Assembly (NCBI GenBank): GCA_024509875.1
Contig: JAMPIV010019833.1
Span: forward strand, 5,001-69,000
Direction of reading: 5' to 3'
Origin: Oreohelix idahoensis
Lineage: Eukaryota; Mollusca; Gastropoda; Stylommatophora; Oreohelicidae
DNA: 64,000 nt
The notes beneath the pieces are model-generated. The model ran no database searches. It was not told the DNA's origin and saw only the letters and a program-made list of their open reading frames with translations. Of the stretch, positions 34,260-45,675 are shown one piece after another. Within the stretch, counting starts at the first letter, position 1; the number at the start of each line of letters is the position of its first letter. A program made the position numbers and the translations under genes.

Positions 34260-35310
34260 TGGTTGATGCTGTACCTATGCCCAATCAGTAGGAACTGTTG
34301 TCCCACCTGTCTTCCGCTACGTAAGATCTATCCCGGGTTTATTGGCAGATTCCTCTGTCAGAATCGGCAAAGCCATTAACTGATTTTGCGACACCTCAGT
34401 GTCTGTATCAATGGAAATTTATGTGCTTTGGGCTCGTAAACGCACCCGCTACGTTTGTTCGCATGATGAGAAAGTTGGTAGGTGATCGAACAGATATAAT
34501 CACCTACATTGATGATATCTGCGTGTTCCACGACTCATGGACCGATCATGTTCAGGGTTTAATGTCACTGTTTTCTGTTTTGCGATTGCATAATCTGACT
34601 GTCAGACCTACTAAAGTTAAGATTGGATTCCATGAGCTGGATTTTCTGCGGCACAGAGTGAGTAGGGGTGTGATTCAGCCTGAGGACGACACTATTCGTC
34701 GAATATTGAAACTCAAGGGTCCTCGAACAAACAAAAAAAACAGGTTCGAAGATTGTTTGGCTTAGTTAATTATTACCGTAAATGTATACCTAATTTTTCC
34801 TCCATGTCTGCTGTCCTCATGTCGCTTACTCGAAAGGGTATGCCTAAGAGAGTCATCTGGACGCTAGAATGTGACAGTGCATTGCAGAAAATATAACGTG
34901 TATTTTCTGGTCGCTCTATTTTACTGCTGCCTGACCTCAGTAAACCTTTTGTACTCCGGACTGATGCGTACTCAGTCGGTATTGGGGGTTGCCTTATGCA
35001 GGAAGATAATAGCATGTAACACCCGGTAATGTGTGTGAGTCGGAAATTGTTGCCGGCTGAGACAAGATACTCTAACATTGAGAGGGAGTGTCTCGCTATT
35101 GTATGGTCTGTCGGTAAGTTGGATAGATATCTCCTGGGTGCCCATTTTTTCATTCAAACAGATCATCGTCCACTTACTTTCTTACATTCTTCCAGGTCCG
35201 TAAACAGTCGTTTGGCACGTTGGGCATTACTCCTGCAACAATGTAATTTTTCGGTATTGCCCAGTGAGGGCTCCTCAAATGTCATTGATGACTCTCTGTC
35301 TAGGCTTTAG
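34260..35310 (+). pseudogene. RT (second half) and RNase H of element A
   Basis: Begins in the RT palm (FGLVNAPATFVRMMRK, catalytic YIDD, FLRHRV) and loses frame near 34,730. It continues FFGLVNYYRK and PNFSS, then RNase H (LRTDAYSVGIGGCLMQ, SRKLLPAETRYSNIERECLAIVW, FIQTDHRPLTFL, DSLSRL). The RT resembles that of B closely, so it is Gmr1-like, and RNase H is the last gene before the LTR, as expected when integrase lies upstream. A stop near 35,018 and the frame loss mark decay. The RT fingers and integrase are missing. Confidence 0.88.
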
Positions 35311-35529
35311 CTACTAATAATATTACCCTGTAGATACGTCTATTATGTGCTAATGTGGTACTGGTTTTATGCCCTCCACTGCACTGATTGTTTGAAATTA
35401 TCATTTTGCCATCCTTTATTTTACGCATTGCGTATATTCTTTGGTTCTTTTACTATTGAATATGATTGTTTCACGAGATTACCTGTCTTTTGGTGAAAAA
35501 CTCCGTGTTTCCTCTGGAGAGGAGGTAGA
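35311..35529 (+). other. 3' UTR and polypurine tract of element A
   Basis: Ends with GGAGAGGAGGTAGA at 35,516-35,529, directly before the LTR start TGTCAAG. This is where the plus-strand primer would form. Confidence 0.75.
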
Positions 35530-36119
35530 TGTCAAGAATGATAATTTAGGTGTTGTATGAACTATACATTTATGACACCTGTACTCCACATCGAGCTTTA
35601 TTATTATGATGTTTGCATCGGATGGATGAATGAGGTTCCACGGACTGATTTATTTATTACAGTTCGAATTTAAGCAGATGCATAGTAATGATAATATTGG
35701 TTGTGTGTGTGAAATGGTGCGCAACTTGTATGCCTGTGACGTCACTGAGTTTTGTAGAACACCGTGCGGTGCGAAAGACAAGAAAGGAAGGAAGCTAATA
35801 TGGACGAAACCAGTGCTATGTGTATATCTGGCAGTTTATAGAAATGGACCTGGAATGCGGTGTCTGAGGAATGTTATGTCACGATTTTTGACCTGACCCG
35901 GAAATTGGGTCTGAGCCATGTTATACCACGAATGTTGTATACCAGGAACATTCATTGCTGAACATTCATTGTTATGTTAATATTAAATCGATACAAATTT
36001 TTGAGGTGACTGTCTTCTTGATTCCCTTTCATGAAAGCTGGCAGTTGTATGTGTTACCTCTAGAGAACGAGACAAAGGACAGAGTGTGGTAGGCACAGTC
36101 CACACTTGTGTCCTTGATA
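35530..36119 (+). repeat. 3' LTR of element A
   Basis: TGTCAAGAATG to CTTGATA (or to TTGATAACA at 36,122). Near-identical to 14,208-14,804 and placed right after the polypurine tract. The 88-codon frame inside is open here too (35,630-35,896). Confidence 0.88.
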
Positions 36120-36239
36120 ACACTGGACAATAAATTTTGACTTTTTGTGTATATCTGAGATTAAACCAAGTTACCTTTATGTTGTTTTGGCTGCTGAATA
36201 TGAAAATAGCCGTTAAAACACCAGATTAGCTCTAGTTGT

Positions 36240-37965
36240 TTAAATATCTATCAAACAAGTTTTACACATTTGCATATACTGATGATATGATAATAATGCT
36301 CATAATGGAAATGATTCACAGCGACGCCTTTTTGCCTGTCGCTTGTAATGAAGTTATGCAGCATCTCTCACAAGGGTCCAACAATAGTCTGCTAGCATTG
36401 CTGCATTCCATTTTCCTTGGTACCCTTTTTCGAGGGTAGTAATGTCCTGATGAAATCATTCCCCATGCTCGTCACTGACAGCTTCGCAGTTAGCAGGGAA
36501 GAAATCCTGATGAAAGTGTAAAAAGTGAAATTTCAAAGACATGTTGCACCCTAGTCTCTCGTAGCACTGCAAGAGGGTTTCTACAAACTCCTGGTAATTT
36601 TCAGCCTTATTGTTTCCTAGGAAGTTTGTGGCCACTTGCTGGAAAGTATTCCAAGCTAACTTTTCATCATCTGTGAGGATATCATCAAAACGCTGATCTC
36701 GGAAGAGCTGACGTATCTGTGGACCGACAAGTACACCTTCCTTGATTTTTGCCTATTTATGTCTTGGAAATTTATCACGAAGTTATAAAAATCCTGCCCT
36801 ATTTCGATCCATGGCCTTTACAAAATTCTTCATTAGTCCAAGTTTGATTTGGAGATGAAGGAGCAAGATCTTATAAAATTCTACAAGTGGTTCGTTAAGT
36901 ACATTCTTTTTTCCCCGGTTCAAGTGATTGTCGTTGGGACCAACCCTTTTCTTGTAGTGGGAAGTCCTGGCACGGCTGTCCCACAGACAGAGGAAACAGC
37001 AAAACTTTGTGTAACCCTGCTGTAGCCCCATCAAGATGTCAATGACCTTCAGGTCACCACAAATCTGCCACTTATACTTGTCATAGTTGATGGTGTGTAA
37101 CAGTTGTTTCATGTTGTTGTACGTTTCTTTCATGTGGACTGCATACCCGAGTGGAACAGATGGTAAAACGTTACCATTATGGAGCAGCACAGCTTTTAAG
37201 CTCAATTTGGATGAATCAATTAACAGCCTCCAATCGTCGTCTTTGTAGTTGATGTGTAGTGCTGCCACCAGACCCACTATATCAACGCAAGCAATGAGGT
37301 TATCTGTCATTTTGAAATATGGAAGCAGATCTTTTTGCCGAGCACGAAACACAGACACATGCACATTCTCTTCTAGAAGATTCCATTGCTGCAGTCTGGT
37401 ACCCAACAGCTCTGCTTTATTTTTTGGTTATTCCAGATCTCTCACTAGATCATTCAATTCACTCTGGGTAATTTTATGTGGCTGTGCAGACTCTTCAATA
37501 GGCAAGAAATCAGGATCTCTTGATGCAGATGCTTTCACATGTGACGGATGTCCACTGGCCTTATTATCTTCTTCATCATCCAGAGTATAAGATTCTGGTG
37601 GGTACGGAACAGGAAATCCTTCCCCGTGAGGCACTGACCGCATAGCAGATTGAATATTTGGATAGGTCACAGACCGCTTTTTTTTTTAGAAATACCATTT
37701 CCAATTGGAGGAGTCATGCAAAAGTAACAATCATTAAGATGGTTTGTCGGTTTCCTCCGCACCATTAGAAATGCAAAACGCATCGATCGTTCTTTTCGGT
37801 TCAACCAACAGCGCAGATTCGTTGCACAGGATTGACAACATATGTGTGGGGCCAAATACCGGTCCTGGTCACCGATCTCACAACCAAAATAAAGGCTGTA
37901 GGCTTTCTTTATCATCGGTGTAATGGGTCACCCTTGTGATAGCAAAGTTATTTGTCCGCAAATAG
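36240..37965 (-). pseudogene. Decayed member of a multicopy zinc-binding-like family, function unknown
   Basis: On the minus strand from about 37,957: FCSICG, CCQSC and CYFC pairs (likely metal-binding), then VPHGEGFPVPYP and ITQSELNDLVRDLE, then a long conserved region with LLIDSSKLSLKAVLLHNG, WQICGDLK and CCFLCLWDSR. Further on it reads LAWNTFQQV and VSDEHGE in broken frames. I recall this pattern from abundant, often intronless proteins in cnidarians and arthropods that look transposon-linked, but I cannot name a domain or function. Stops and at least two frameshifts show that it is a pseudogene. No terminal repeats are recognised around it. Confidence 0.7.
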
Positions 37966-39017
37966 AGCAAAAATAATCCGCACTGTTCACACATTCAGGA
38001 GGCGTCTTGAACGACACGTCTGCACTCACAGAATCCACAACACAAATGATGACAAGGAGGAAATGTGGTTGCAATGACTGCTACAGATTGCGTCATCCAA
38101 TTGGCGCTCAAGGCTATCCGTCTCGTGGGGAATCACGCGCCAGGTCTTAGAATAGAGAAGGACTGAGTCATTCGCGTCGGGAAGGTGAAGCCACCAGCCT
38201 ACTACCCGCCCCCACCCCCCCCCCCCCCCCCCCCCCCGATCTTGAAAACTAGAGCTAATTCGCGATTTTTAAGTTCATATTCGTGATCAGCTTGTCCAAA
38301 TTAGTTAAAAATAGCTACGTTTATCTTGGATACATTTTGGCTTTTGTCCAGTGTAATAGTAAAACCTCATTTCAGCATCATCATTACTGTATGTCATACT
38401 TGCGACACTACTGATCAATGTCACATCGACGTTTTGAAATGTCATCATTTCAGTTACTCACTGTTGTCCCAGCCGTCCTGTCACGCCGTCCCTAATTTCC
38501 CTCTGTGTCCTCCTCCGGGTCTATTGCTCTGTGTCTCTTCCTAATACTAAGTTGTACAAGAGTTTGGCAACCTCATCGTGTACAAAATAAAATGAGTACA
38601 GAAACCACTGCTACAAGAGCTCCCTACGGATCATAGAGCCACCCGTGCAGCATGTCCTCTTGCTGGAAGCCAGCACCAAGCATTCACAAGCTCCTACAGA
38701 ATAGTTTATGGGGCAATTTGTTTTACATGATGACGTTGTTAGTCCCATGCACAGTTTTCGAATTAGTCGCCTTGTACGACATGCTGGACAGTGCAGTAGT
38801 ACTTTTATTTCTTTATCTCCTTGAAGACCCCCCACCCCCTCTTTTCCGGAAATATTACATAATTAACTTCAACCCCACCAACCAAACAACCTAGATGCAA
38901 ACACTTGGGAACAACGCGTTATGAAAGTTAAAACCAACGAGTTCGCTGGTTTGAGTGAATTCAATTAGTTGTTCTCCCACACGCTGATAGCAAGAACCGT
39001 CTGGTTTAACTTTAGTA
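37966..39017. other. No gene seen; C-run and a faint LINE-head fragment
   Basis: A run of about 25 C with one A lies at 38,211-38,237. Around 38,735-38,830 AGTCGCCTTGTACGACATGC and the bases after it resemble the head of LINE J in its plus-strand form, so a decayed J or SINE fragment is likely. The rest is unassigned. Confidence 0.5.
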
Positions 39018-39029
39018 GACTTGTTATAA

Positions 39030-40365
39030 TCGACAATGTGGAAACCATAGAGGCATATCCCTTCTCAGTGTCCCTGGTAAAATCTACTCTAGAATCCTAG
39101 AGCAGAGACTCCGACGCCTAGCTGAGCCACAATTGGATGAGGTCCAGTGCGGATTCCGAGCAAACCGAAGTACTCAAGACCTAATCTTCACACTCAGACA
39201 GCTGAGTGAAAAGGCCCTTGAGTATAAGAGTGAGATCCATCTTTGTTTCATAGATCTGGAAAAGGCGTTTGACAGAGTCCCCTGGAGCAAACTTTGGGAC
39301 TGTTTGGGAAGGAAGAATATTCCAGCACCTCTGATTCATGCTATACAGAGCTTCTACAAGTCTTGCAGAAATTATGTGAGGACAGCAAACCATAAGTCAG
39401 AAGAGTTCAGGACCACCACTGGTGTAAGACAAGGTGATATCCTGTCACCTTATCTTTTCATACTCCTCATGGACGATGTCATCAAGGCATGTAAGGAGAG
39501 AACAAGAAAGTATTCAGTGGGGTACTGGAAGATGAGACAGGTCTATATTTCGGAGCTGGCATTTGCTGATGATGTTGCCCTGATTGCTAAATCAGAGGGC
39601 ACATCTCCAATCCAACCTGCAAGTCTGGAAGGAAGAGCTGGAGAAGAGAGGGATGGTCATAAGCAGCTCTAAAACAAAATCCATGGTGATATCACGAGAA
39701 GAAAGAAAACATCAGATTAAGTTGGGAGAACAGGTCCTGGAGCAGGTCGACCACTTTAAATATCTCGGAGCTATTATAGACCGAAAGGGAGGCATCAAAG
39801 AAGAGTTGGCCACTCGAAAAGCAGCGGCTGGGAGACTTTTTCAGGCCATAAATCGTGGATTCCTCAGCAAGAAAGAGGTTGGTAAGAAAACGAAGATGGC
39901 TGTATACCGCTCCACCTATGTCCCAGTTTTGACATATGGATGCGAGTCGTGGGCAATGACTACAACCCACAAAAGCCAGATCCAAACCTCAGAAATGAGG
40001 TATCTGAGGAAAGTGGTTGAAGTAACAAGAAGAGACATGGTCCGCAACCAGACGATACGTCAAGGCCTGAAATCCCATCCGCTGCAGACCCAAATAGAAC
40101 AGTCCCAACTAAGATGGTTTGGCCATGTCTGCAGAATGGGAGAAGATCGGCTACCACGACAAGCATGGGAAACAAAGAGCCAGGGATCCAGACCTCCAGG
40201 ACGACCCAGAGTTCGCTGGGAGGACAACATTAGACAATCTTTGAAGGACCGAGGACTAGAATGGAACCAGGCCAGGAAGAAGACAGCTGATAGAATGGTC
40301 TGGCGCTCTCTCTTCCAAACCTCTACACTTCACGGTAGAAGGGGAACGACTAAGTAAGTAAGTAA
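39030..40365 (+). mobile_element. 5'-truncated RTE-like LINE with TAAG tail (family E)
   Basis: Begins TCGACAATGTGG inside the RT and ends in TAAG repeats, flanked by perfect GACTTGTTATAA at 39,018-39,029 and 40,366-40,377. It is about 95% alike by eye to 52,150-53,486. The RT is open over 39,133-39,672 (QCGFRANRSTQDLIF, IDLEKAFDRVPW, GVRQGDILSPYLF). After one shift it continues from 39,584 to the C-terminus (YGCESWAMTT, LRWFGHVCRMGEDRLP, RPPGRPRVRW). The FADD box is at 39,560. The stop codon is the first TAA of the tail. Confidence 0.93.
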
Positions 40366-40377
40366 GACTTGTTATAA

Positions 40378-41968
40378 AGTTAAAATTAAGTTAAAATTGT
40401 AAATAGTTATCGATTGTAACCAAAGGAGGGATCATGTTTTCTTGCACTACATAAAAATACGCCAGCAGTGTTTAATTTAGTACAGTTTATTGCATTTAAA
40501 AATTTAGAGATTGGCTTGTGTCAGTGGGTTACTAATAAATACAACTTTTATTTGAGATCAAAATTGCATTGTATTTTGTCGCCTTTCATCTCGGACGCTC
40601 AAAATCTCTATGTTCCACTCATTATAGAGAGCTGAAACTTTGCAAACAGCTTTCATTCTTATTTTAATCTTTTTCTTTTGGACGGGCGCTGATCTAGCTG
40701 ATGTTATGTAACAACTAAAATAATATAAAATTAGGGTGACACAACTCCATTAAATTAAGAGTTTTTAAGTAAAGGGAATAATGAACTGCCCAAATAAATT
40801 GTGCTTTATGTTTCTAAAAGGCGGGCTTCAGATGGTGTGATGAGGTATTCCCATTCTTTCATCGTCGTTTACCATTTTTCTCATCATCCTCATTTTTTTT
40901 CCTTTCACGTCACTGCCTCTTCTTGTTACTTTAATATTACCACTCCCAAACAAACCTTGTATAATATCGCGGAGGCAACAAGAGATAACGTAATCCCCTG
41001 TACAAATAAAATATGTATCTCACATTTGATGTAACATATGGACGGATTTACGAAAGCCTTTGAACAATTATGGTCCAGATTTTAACTGGAAGATGTTTAT
41101 CTTACAAAGATGGCGTGTCCCTTAATCTCTTTTGTCTCAGGCGACGAGAACTAAAAAAGCGCCAACGACAGAACACGACCAGGCTAATCTACAAGCTTGA
41201 CAGTTGTCTACAAAGAGACATAACTCTATTTTACGAAGGGTAGATAATGTTTTTTAAAAGATCTGTCTGCCGCAAACAAAAGATTCTGCAACGCCTTTTG
41301 CATCACTTGACAAGGAGACAATCCACTGGATCTACTTCTTTCATAGCTTGACATGACAGGCGTAAACACTCAACTTGTCACCTGCCAACAAGGACATCGG
41401 ACTATTTGGTAGCAAACTGGGCTAGTAGGACTTCCCAGTGGTCTTAGCCATCTAGACTATAGCACTTATATACTACTGAAAAACGAGTAGTCGATACATA
41501 TTTGCACGATAGTGGTGCAGAGTGAAGTTCGCAAAGTGATAGACTTGTCCCGTTACACGCCCATTGAGGCATATTGGGAATATGGTGTTAGGCCCATATT
41601 TTCTTGACCATCGGCCCACTAGGGGTGATGTCCATAGCACTTAATTCCAATTCCTGGATAAACCATAATTGTGTTTCAAGAAGGATTGCAAAGGAAAGTT
41701 TGGCAGACTATAAAAATTAATCACATTCTCCTTTTTCATTACTTGGGAATACTTTTCGCAATTAGCCTCATAGCTAATGCGTACAAAAGCAGCTGTGCAC
41801 GAAATATTCTTTAATGTCTTTTCATTACTTCTATTTAGTAATCGTTAGTTAAATCTTCGATTTTTTCTCTCAATTAGTTTTATTACTAACTTGTAAAGCA
41901 TTAGTTCACATTTATATACTTCGCCTTCATGTAGATTATTACATTATCATTACCGACTAACATGGACT
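40378..41968. other. No gene seen
   Basis: AT-rich unassigned DNA. I find no element ends, protein motif or long repeat. The 77-codon frame near 40,801 has no support. Confidence 0.5.
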
Positions 41969-41980
41969 CACACTTTTATA

Positions 41981-42454
41981 GTCGTAGTAGTCATAGTAGC
42001 CCCTTCAGTCATAACTGACTATGGGAATGCGCCCCTGAGGTGACAGCCCTCAGCTGCTTATTTTCCTGGTACTCCTTTCGACGGTTTCTTCTCTCTTCTG
42101 CTTGTTGTGTGAGTTTCTTTTCGCCCAAACTGAGGTGGCGCCGCAGATAGCATCGCCGCGTGGTGCGATTGGCAGCTTCATCCTCCCAGGTTGCTAGATT
42201 TATGTCCAGTGCCCTCATGTTTCTCAGCTGCGGTCGCCCAACTGTTCTTTTGCCATCTGACAGTTGTCCGTAGATGATGTCTTTCGGGATGCAACCATCT
42301 TCCATGCGGCGGACATGGCTAAGCCAGCGTAGTCTGCGCTGTCGAAGCAGTGTATACATGCTTTGAAGGCCAGCACGTGACAGCACCTCGACATTTGTCA
42401 TTTTATTTTTCCATGAAATGTTGAGGATGTGGCGTAGACACCGTAGGTGGAACG
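41981..42454 (-). mobile_element. 5'-truncated RTE-like LINE 3' end (family G)
   Basis: Minus-strand coding end with FHLRCLRHILNISW, NVEVLSRAGL, RLRWLSHVRRMEDG and GRPQLR, stop at 42,009. A short 3' end and a TAGTAGTCATAGTAG-like tail follow. CACACTTTTATA is found at 41,969-41,980 and 42,455-42,466, a 12-bp target duplication. The C-terminal pattern is that of RTE-like LINEs but the family differs from E and J. The 50-bp fragment at 4862-4912 is the same family. Confidence 0.88.
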
Positions 42455-42499
42455 CACACTTTTATACTCAGGCACTCGTAAGAAATAAAGAAGTAGAAC

Positions 42500-42610
42500 A
42501 CTTAGACAACAGAAAAACAACAGACGTGAGTGGCTTACCCAGGGTTCGAACCCCGTACCTTCCGTACGACAACACCGCCTAGCTATACAAGTGAATCACA
42601 CTAACCTCAC
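42500..42610 (-). repeat. tRNA-like promoter module T, copy 1
   Basis: On the minus strand GGCCGTGAGGTTAGTGTG serves as a loose A box and GGGTTCGAACCCTGGG as a perfect B box. Pol III promoter type. Confidence 0.75.
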
Positions 42611-42959
42611 GGCCAGCTAGGCATCCCCAAAAAAGGATGCTTTACTGACAGGTCATCAGTGCGAAACACAAGATAACACCGGAAGTTTACAATGGGCACC
42701 TCAGCCTATTAATGACGCAATCACTTCTGTTGTTCCTCTGTTCTGCAGTATGTGTCAGTCCAAACAAGACAAAGACCTTGATACTGTGTCCAGTAAATGA
42801 TAGAAGACTTGAGGACAGTAGTATAGAACAGAGGGTAGTTTTCTGGTATTGTATAAACATTAATAACACATAAGGAAGGGAAACCCGAGGCCTGTAAACA
42901 GTAAATTAATATTAGACAAACATAAAGGTATGTTTTCAGGCACTCGTAAGAAACAAAGA

Positions 42960-43105
42960 AGTAGAACACTTAGACAACAGAAAAACAACAGACGTGAGTG
43001 GCTTACCCAGGGTTCGAACCCCGTACCTTCCGTACGACAACACCGCCTAGCTATACAAGCGAATCACACTAACCTCACGGCCAGCTAGGCATCACCAAAA
43101 AAGGA
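42960..43105 (-). repeat. tRNA-like promoter module T, copy 2
   Basis: Same boxes and orientation as copy 1, with the variant TGATGCC in place of GGATGCC at its head. Confidence 0.75.
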
Positions 43106-43304
43106 TGCTTTACTGATAGGTCATCATACTACTGTCCTTAAGTCTTCTATCATTTACTGGACACAGTATCAAGGTCTTTGTCTTGTTTGGACTGACACAT
43201 ACTGCAGAATAGAGGAACAACAGAAGTGATTGCGTCATTAATAGGCTGAGGTGCCCATTGTAAACTTCCGGTGTTATCTTGTGTTTCGCACTGATGACCT
43301 GTCA

Positions 43305-43482
43305 GTAAAGCATCCTTTTTTGGGGATGCCTAGCTGGCCGTGAGGTTAGTGTGATTCGCTTGTATAGCTAGGCGGTGTTGTCGCACGGAAGGTACGGGGT
43401 TCGAACCCTGGGTAAGCCACTCACGTCTGTTGTTTTTCTGTTGTCTAAGTGTTCTACTTCTTTATTTCTTACGAGTGCCTGA
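43305..43482 (+). repeat. tRNA-like promoter module T, copy 3 (inverted)
   Basis: Plus-strand copy, with GTCGCACGG where copies 1 and 2 have GTCGTACGG. It carries the same B box. Confidence 0.75.
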
Positions 43483-43578
43483 AAACATACCTTTATGTTT
43501 GTCTAATATTAATTTACTGTTTACAGGCCTCGGGTTTCCCTTCCTTATGTGTTATTAATGTTTACACTTTTATACTCA

Positions 43579-43864
43579 CTATATTTAACATACTATAATG
43601 TGCGCCTTAGGACATACCATCACAAGTGAAAGAATAAACACCACAGTGATAATTCATGAATCAGTATAAACGAAGGATGTGACAGAAAGAGGTTCAACTA
43701 CTGATATTAGATGTGAAATTTATGAAGCCACTTTGTGAGTTAAGACCTGTAGAAATCTGAGTCAACACATTTAGTGATCGACTTCTAATCGGAAAGACGC
43801 TATAAAGCCTACGTCTGGATAGCAGAATTCGCAAATAGGACATCGCAATTCCATAAGTTAGAAG
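43579..43864. other. No gene seen
   Basis: Unassigned stretch between the composite foldback and the CCGACTCC repeat. Confidence 0.5.
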
Positions 43865-43867
43865 CAG

Positions 43868-44015
43868 GGTTGTGGAGTCGGCTAAAAAATGTTCCGACTC
43901 CTGAAATTTTAGAAGTCCGACTACAGTTTTTCACTAGTTATATGGCATATAGAGTCCTGACTTTTTACCGACTTCGACATCAGGTAAAATTGACCGACCC
44001 CAATTCAGGGGTGCC
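43868..44015. repeat. CCGACTCC-rich dispersed repeat, copy 2
   Basis: Starts CAGGGTTGTGGAGTCGG and repeats the word order of 11,490-11,660 (TTCCGACTCCTGAA, GACTACAGTTTTT, GGCAT). It may be a non-autonomous transposon end. Confidence 0.6.
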
Positions 44016-44729
44016 ATAATTTTTTTCGTATTTATAAAAATTCATTCACTCAAGTTCACTCAAAAGTTCCTTGCGCGAAACAAAATTCAGCAAGAAGATA
44101 ATTTCGTGCAAAAACCAAATCATAAACTTACCGCCTTATGCTGTTATCAGTCAAGGTAATCTGTATTAACTTCCAGACCGGATAACAATTAGTTTCCCGA
44201 GGCAACTGCCAACAGTCCATCTGCTTATCTACTAAATACGAACACTAATTCGTTTAAGTGCAATGCACCCAATGAGTTATACCCACTGCCACACTTGCAA
44301 TGCCCACAACAGTATTTGCACATCTTTGCGTTACACTGCACTGCAAAAAATACTTCTACATTGAACAGTTACTATGAACAACACTGCATGATCAATACGT
44401 GGCGAAACATCATGGGATAACAGACTGTGTAGGTTATTGACACTAGAGTGGTAACGCTTAGTTATCTCATCATTATTTGACTCTTTACCTCGTTTTAATC
44501 TTATATATAATTAGTAAAAGTTTTACATTTCATGTATGAGTTTTCTATAATGACGCTTTTACTTTTTGCTAACCCTATAAGTGCATATATTTATCAAATA
44601 AACTTATACAGTCTTGTTGCTATTTAACTCAGTGTTGAGTAACTACATCACTCGTGCTGTCTTTTGTAAGTACTCGTATTTACATTTAGGCAAAATCCTT
44701 CATTTGGGAAACTGGGCTCTCTTTTTCTT
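44016..44729. other. No gene seen
   Basis: Unassigned AT-rich sequence without recognised ends or frames. Confidence 0.5.
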
Positions 44730-44740
44730 TGTCGAGATAT

Positions 44741-45053
44741 CTTTTTCTTCCTTCTTCCTCGTTCGTCCTGAAAAGGACGCTGGTTGCGTTGTGTTCGTTT
44801 ACAGAGAAAGCTGCGATATTTGCGCCTTTCGGCCGACACATCCGACTTCAGCACGGCATTTTTTGGACCGCGTTAGCCTTTCCTCTTCGATCCCTACTCT
44901 CTTAGCCAGGCTGCAGTGATGCAGCCTGTTTCCAGGACCACCACTTGGAGGTGGAGTGGGGTCTTGGTCAGCTCTGGTTAGCTGACCCTGACGCAAGCAG
45001 TCAAGCTATGGGTCGCTGACTGCATTTTTCACTGTTGCTGCGTCTTCGGTCCC
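44741..45053 (-). mobile_element. SINE-like retroposon, second copy
   Basis: Minus-strand match to 882-1184 (CAGCGACCCATAGCTTGACTG and GCGTCCTTTTCAGGACGAAC blocks), with a tail on the left read as CTT repeats. Target duplication TGTCGAGATAT at 44,730-44,740 and 45,054-45,064. The CCTTTTCAGG/CCTGAAAAGG word near the 3' end can pair with itself. Confidence 0.85.
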
Positions 45054-45064
45054 TGTCGAGATAT

Positions 45065-45670
45065 TAGAGACAGAAGTTTATGTTGCGGTATACGTAATTC
45101 CATCTCCACGATTCCTTAGATACTACTATCTAGCCGCGCGGAGAGCTTTCGCATGCTCTTCATCTTACCCTTATCTCGAGTAGGTCTCTCTTCTACTTCC
45201 GAACCGAATTGAGGGGACTAATGATATTAGTCTATACTTATCTATACATCTTTCAAACTTCACACTCGACAGATGGTGAACGGCGATTGTGCCGATTAAG
45301 TCAATATGTTTCTTCCAACAATTAGATTAACGAGTTTATTGTTTTAAACAAAACTCTAATCATGGCCACCTGTTGAGGCTGCTTCATGATGTGATTTTTA
45401 TCGCGGCAACTTATTATTAGTGCCGGATTTTTGTCACACCATGTCGTTCCTCAACTGAATGCAAGAGATACATGAAAGCGGTCGCTACGAGATGAGTATC
45501 TAGGAATGACGTAGGAGAGAATGGAATATGACGCCATAGCGTCAAGACGTGTGTCTAATGGCGTGTGTATCAGCCAGTATATTGGAGTGTGTATTCAAGA
45601 AATATTTCTGAGGATAATGGTAAGCTATATGCTTTAAAAGAAAGGCATGAGAATATGCCAGGATTATAAT
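45065..45670. other. No gene seen
   Basis: Unassigned. No motif or repeat partner in the window. Confidence 0.45.
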
Positions 45671-45675
45671 TGAAG

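Larger units (their letters stand above)
42471..43563. mobile_element. Composite foldback of tRNA-like SINE modules
   Basis: A 1093-bp unit flanked by perfect 15-bp ACACTTTTATACTCA copies (42,456-42,470; 43,564-43,578). It is built from three modules. T holds a tRNA-like A and B box (box B GGTTCGAACCC). M carries GCCTCGGGTTTCCCTTCC. N carries TTTACTGGACACAGTATC. Left half on the minus strand reads T-M-N-T; the right half on the plus strand reads N-T-M. So two tandem pieces of an N-T-M repeat sit head to head. Arms of 350 bp or more are about 97% alike, and RNA or single strands would fold back. It is not a functional tRNA gene. Confidence 0.85.

Noticed and set aside
43280..43330. CTGATGA next to module T as a hammerhead ribozyme core
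   Set aside because: The partner GAAA and a proper stem II are missing (TAAA follows, and only 3 bp with a 1-nt loop can form).
42540..43410. True tRNA genes
   Set aside because: A and B boxes are present but the acceptor and anticodon stems do not pair, and the units continue into SINE bodies.
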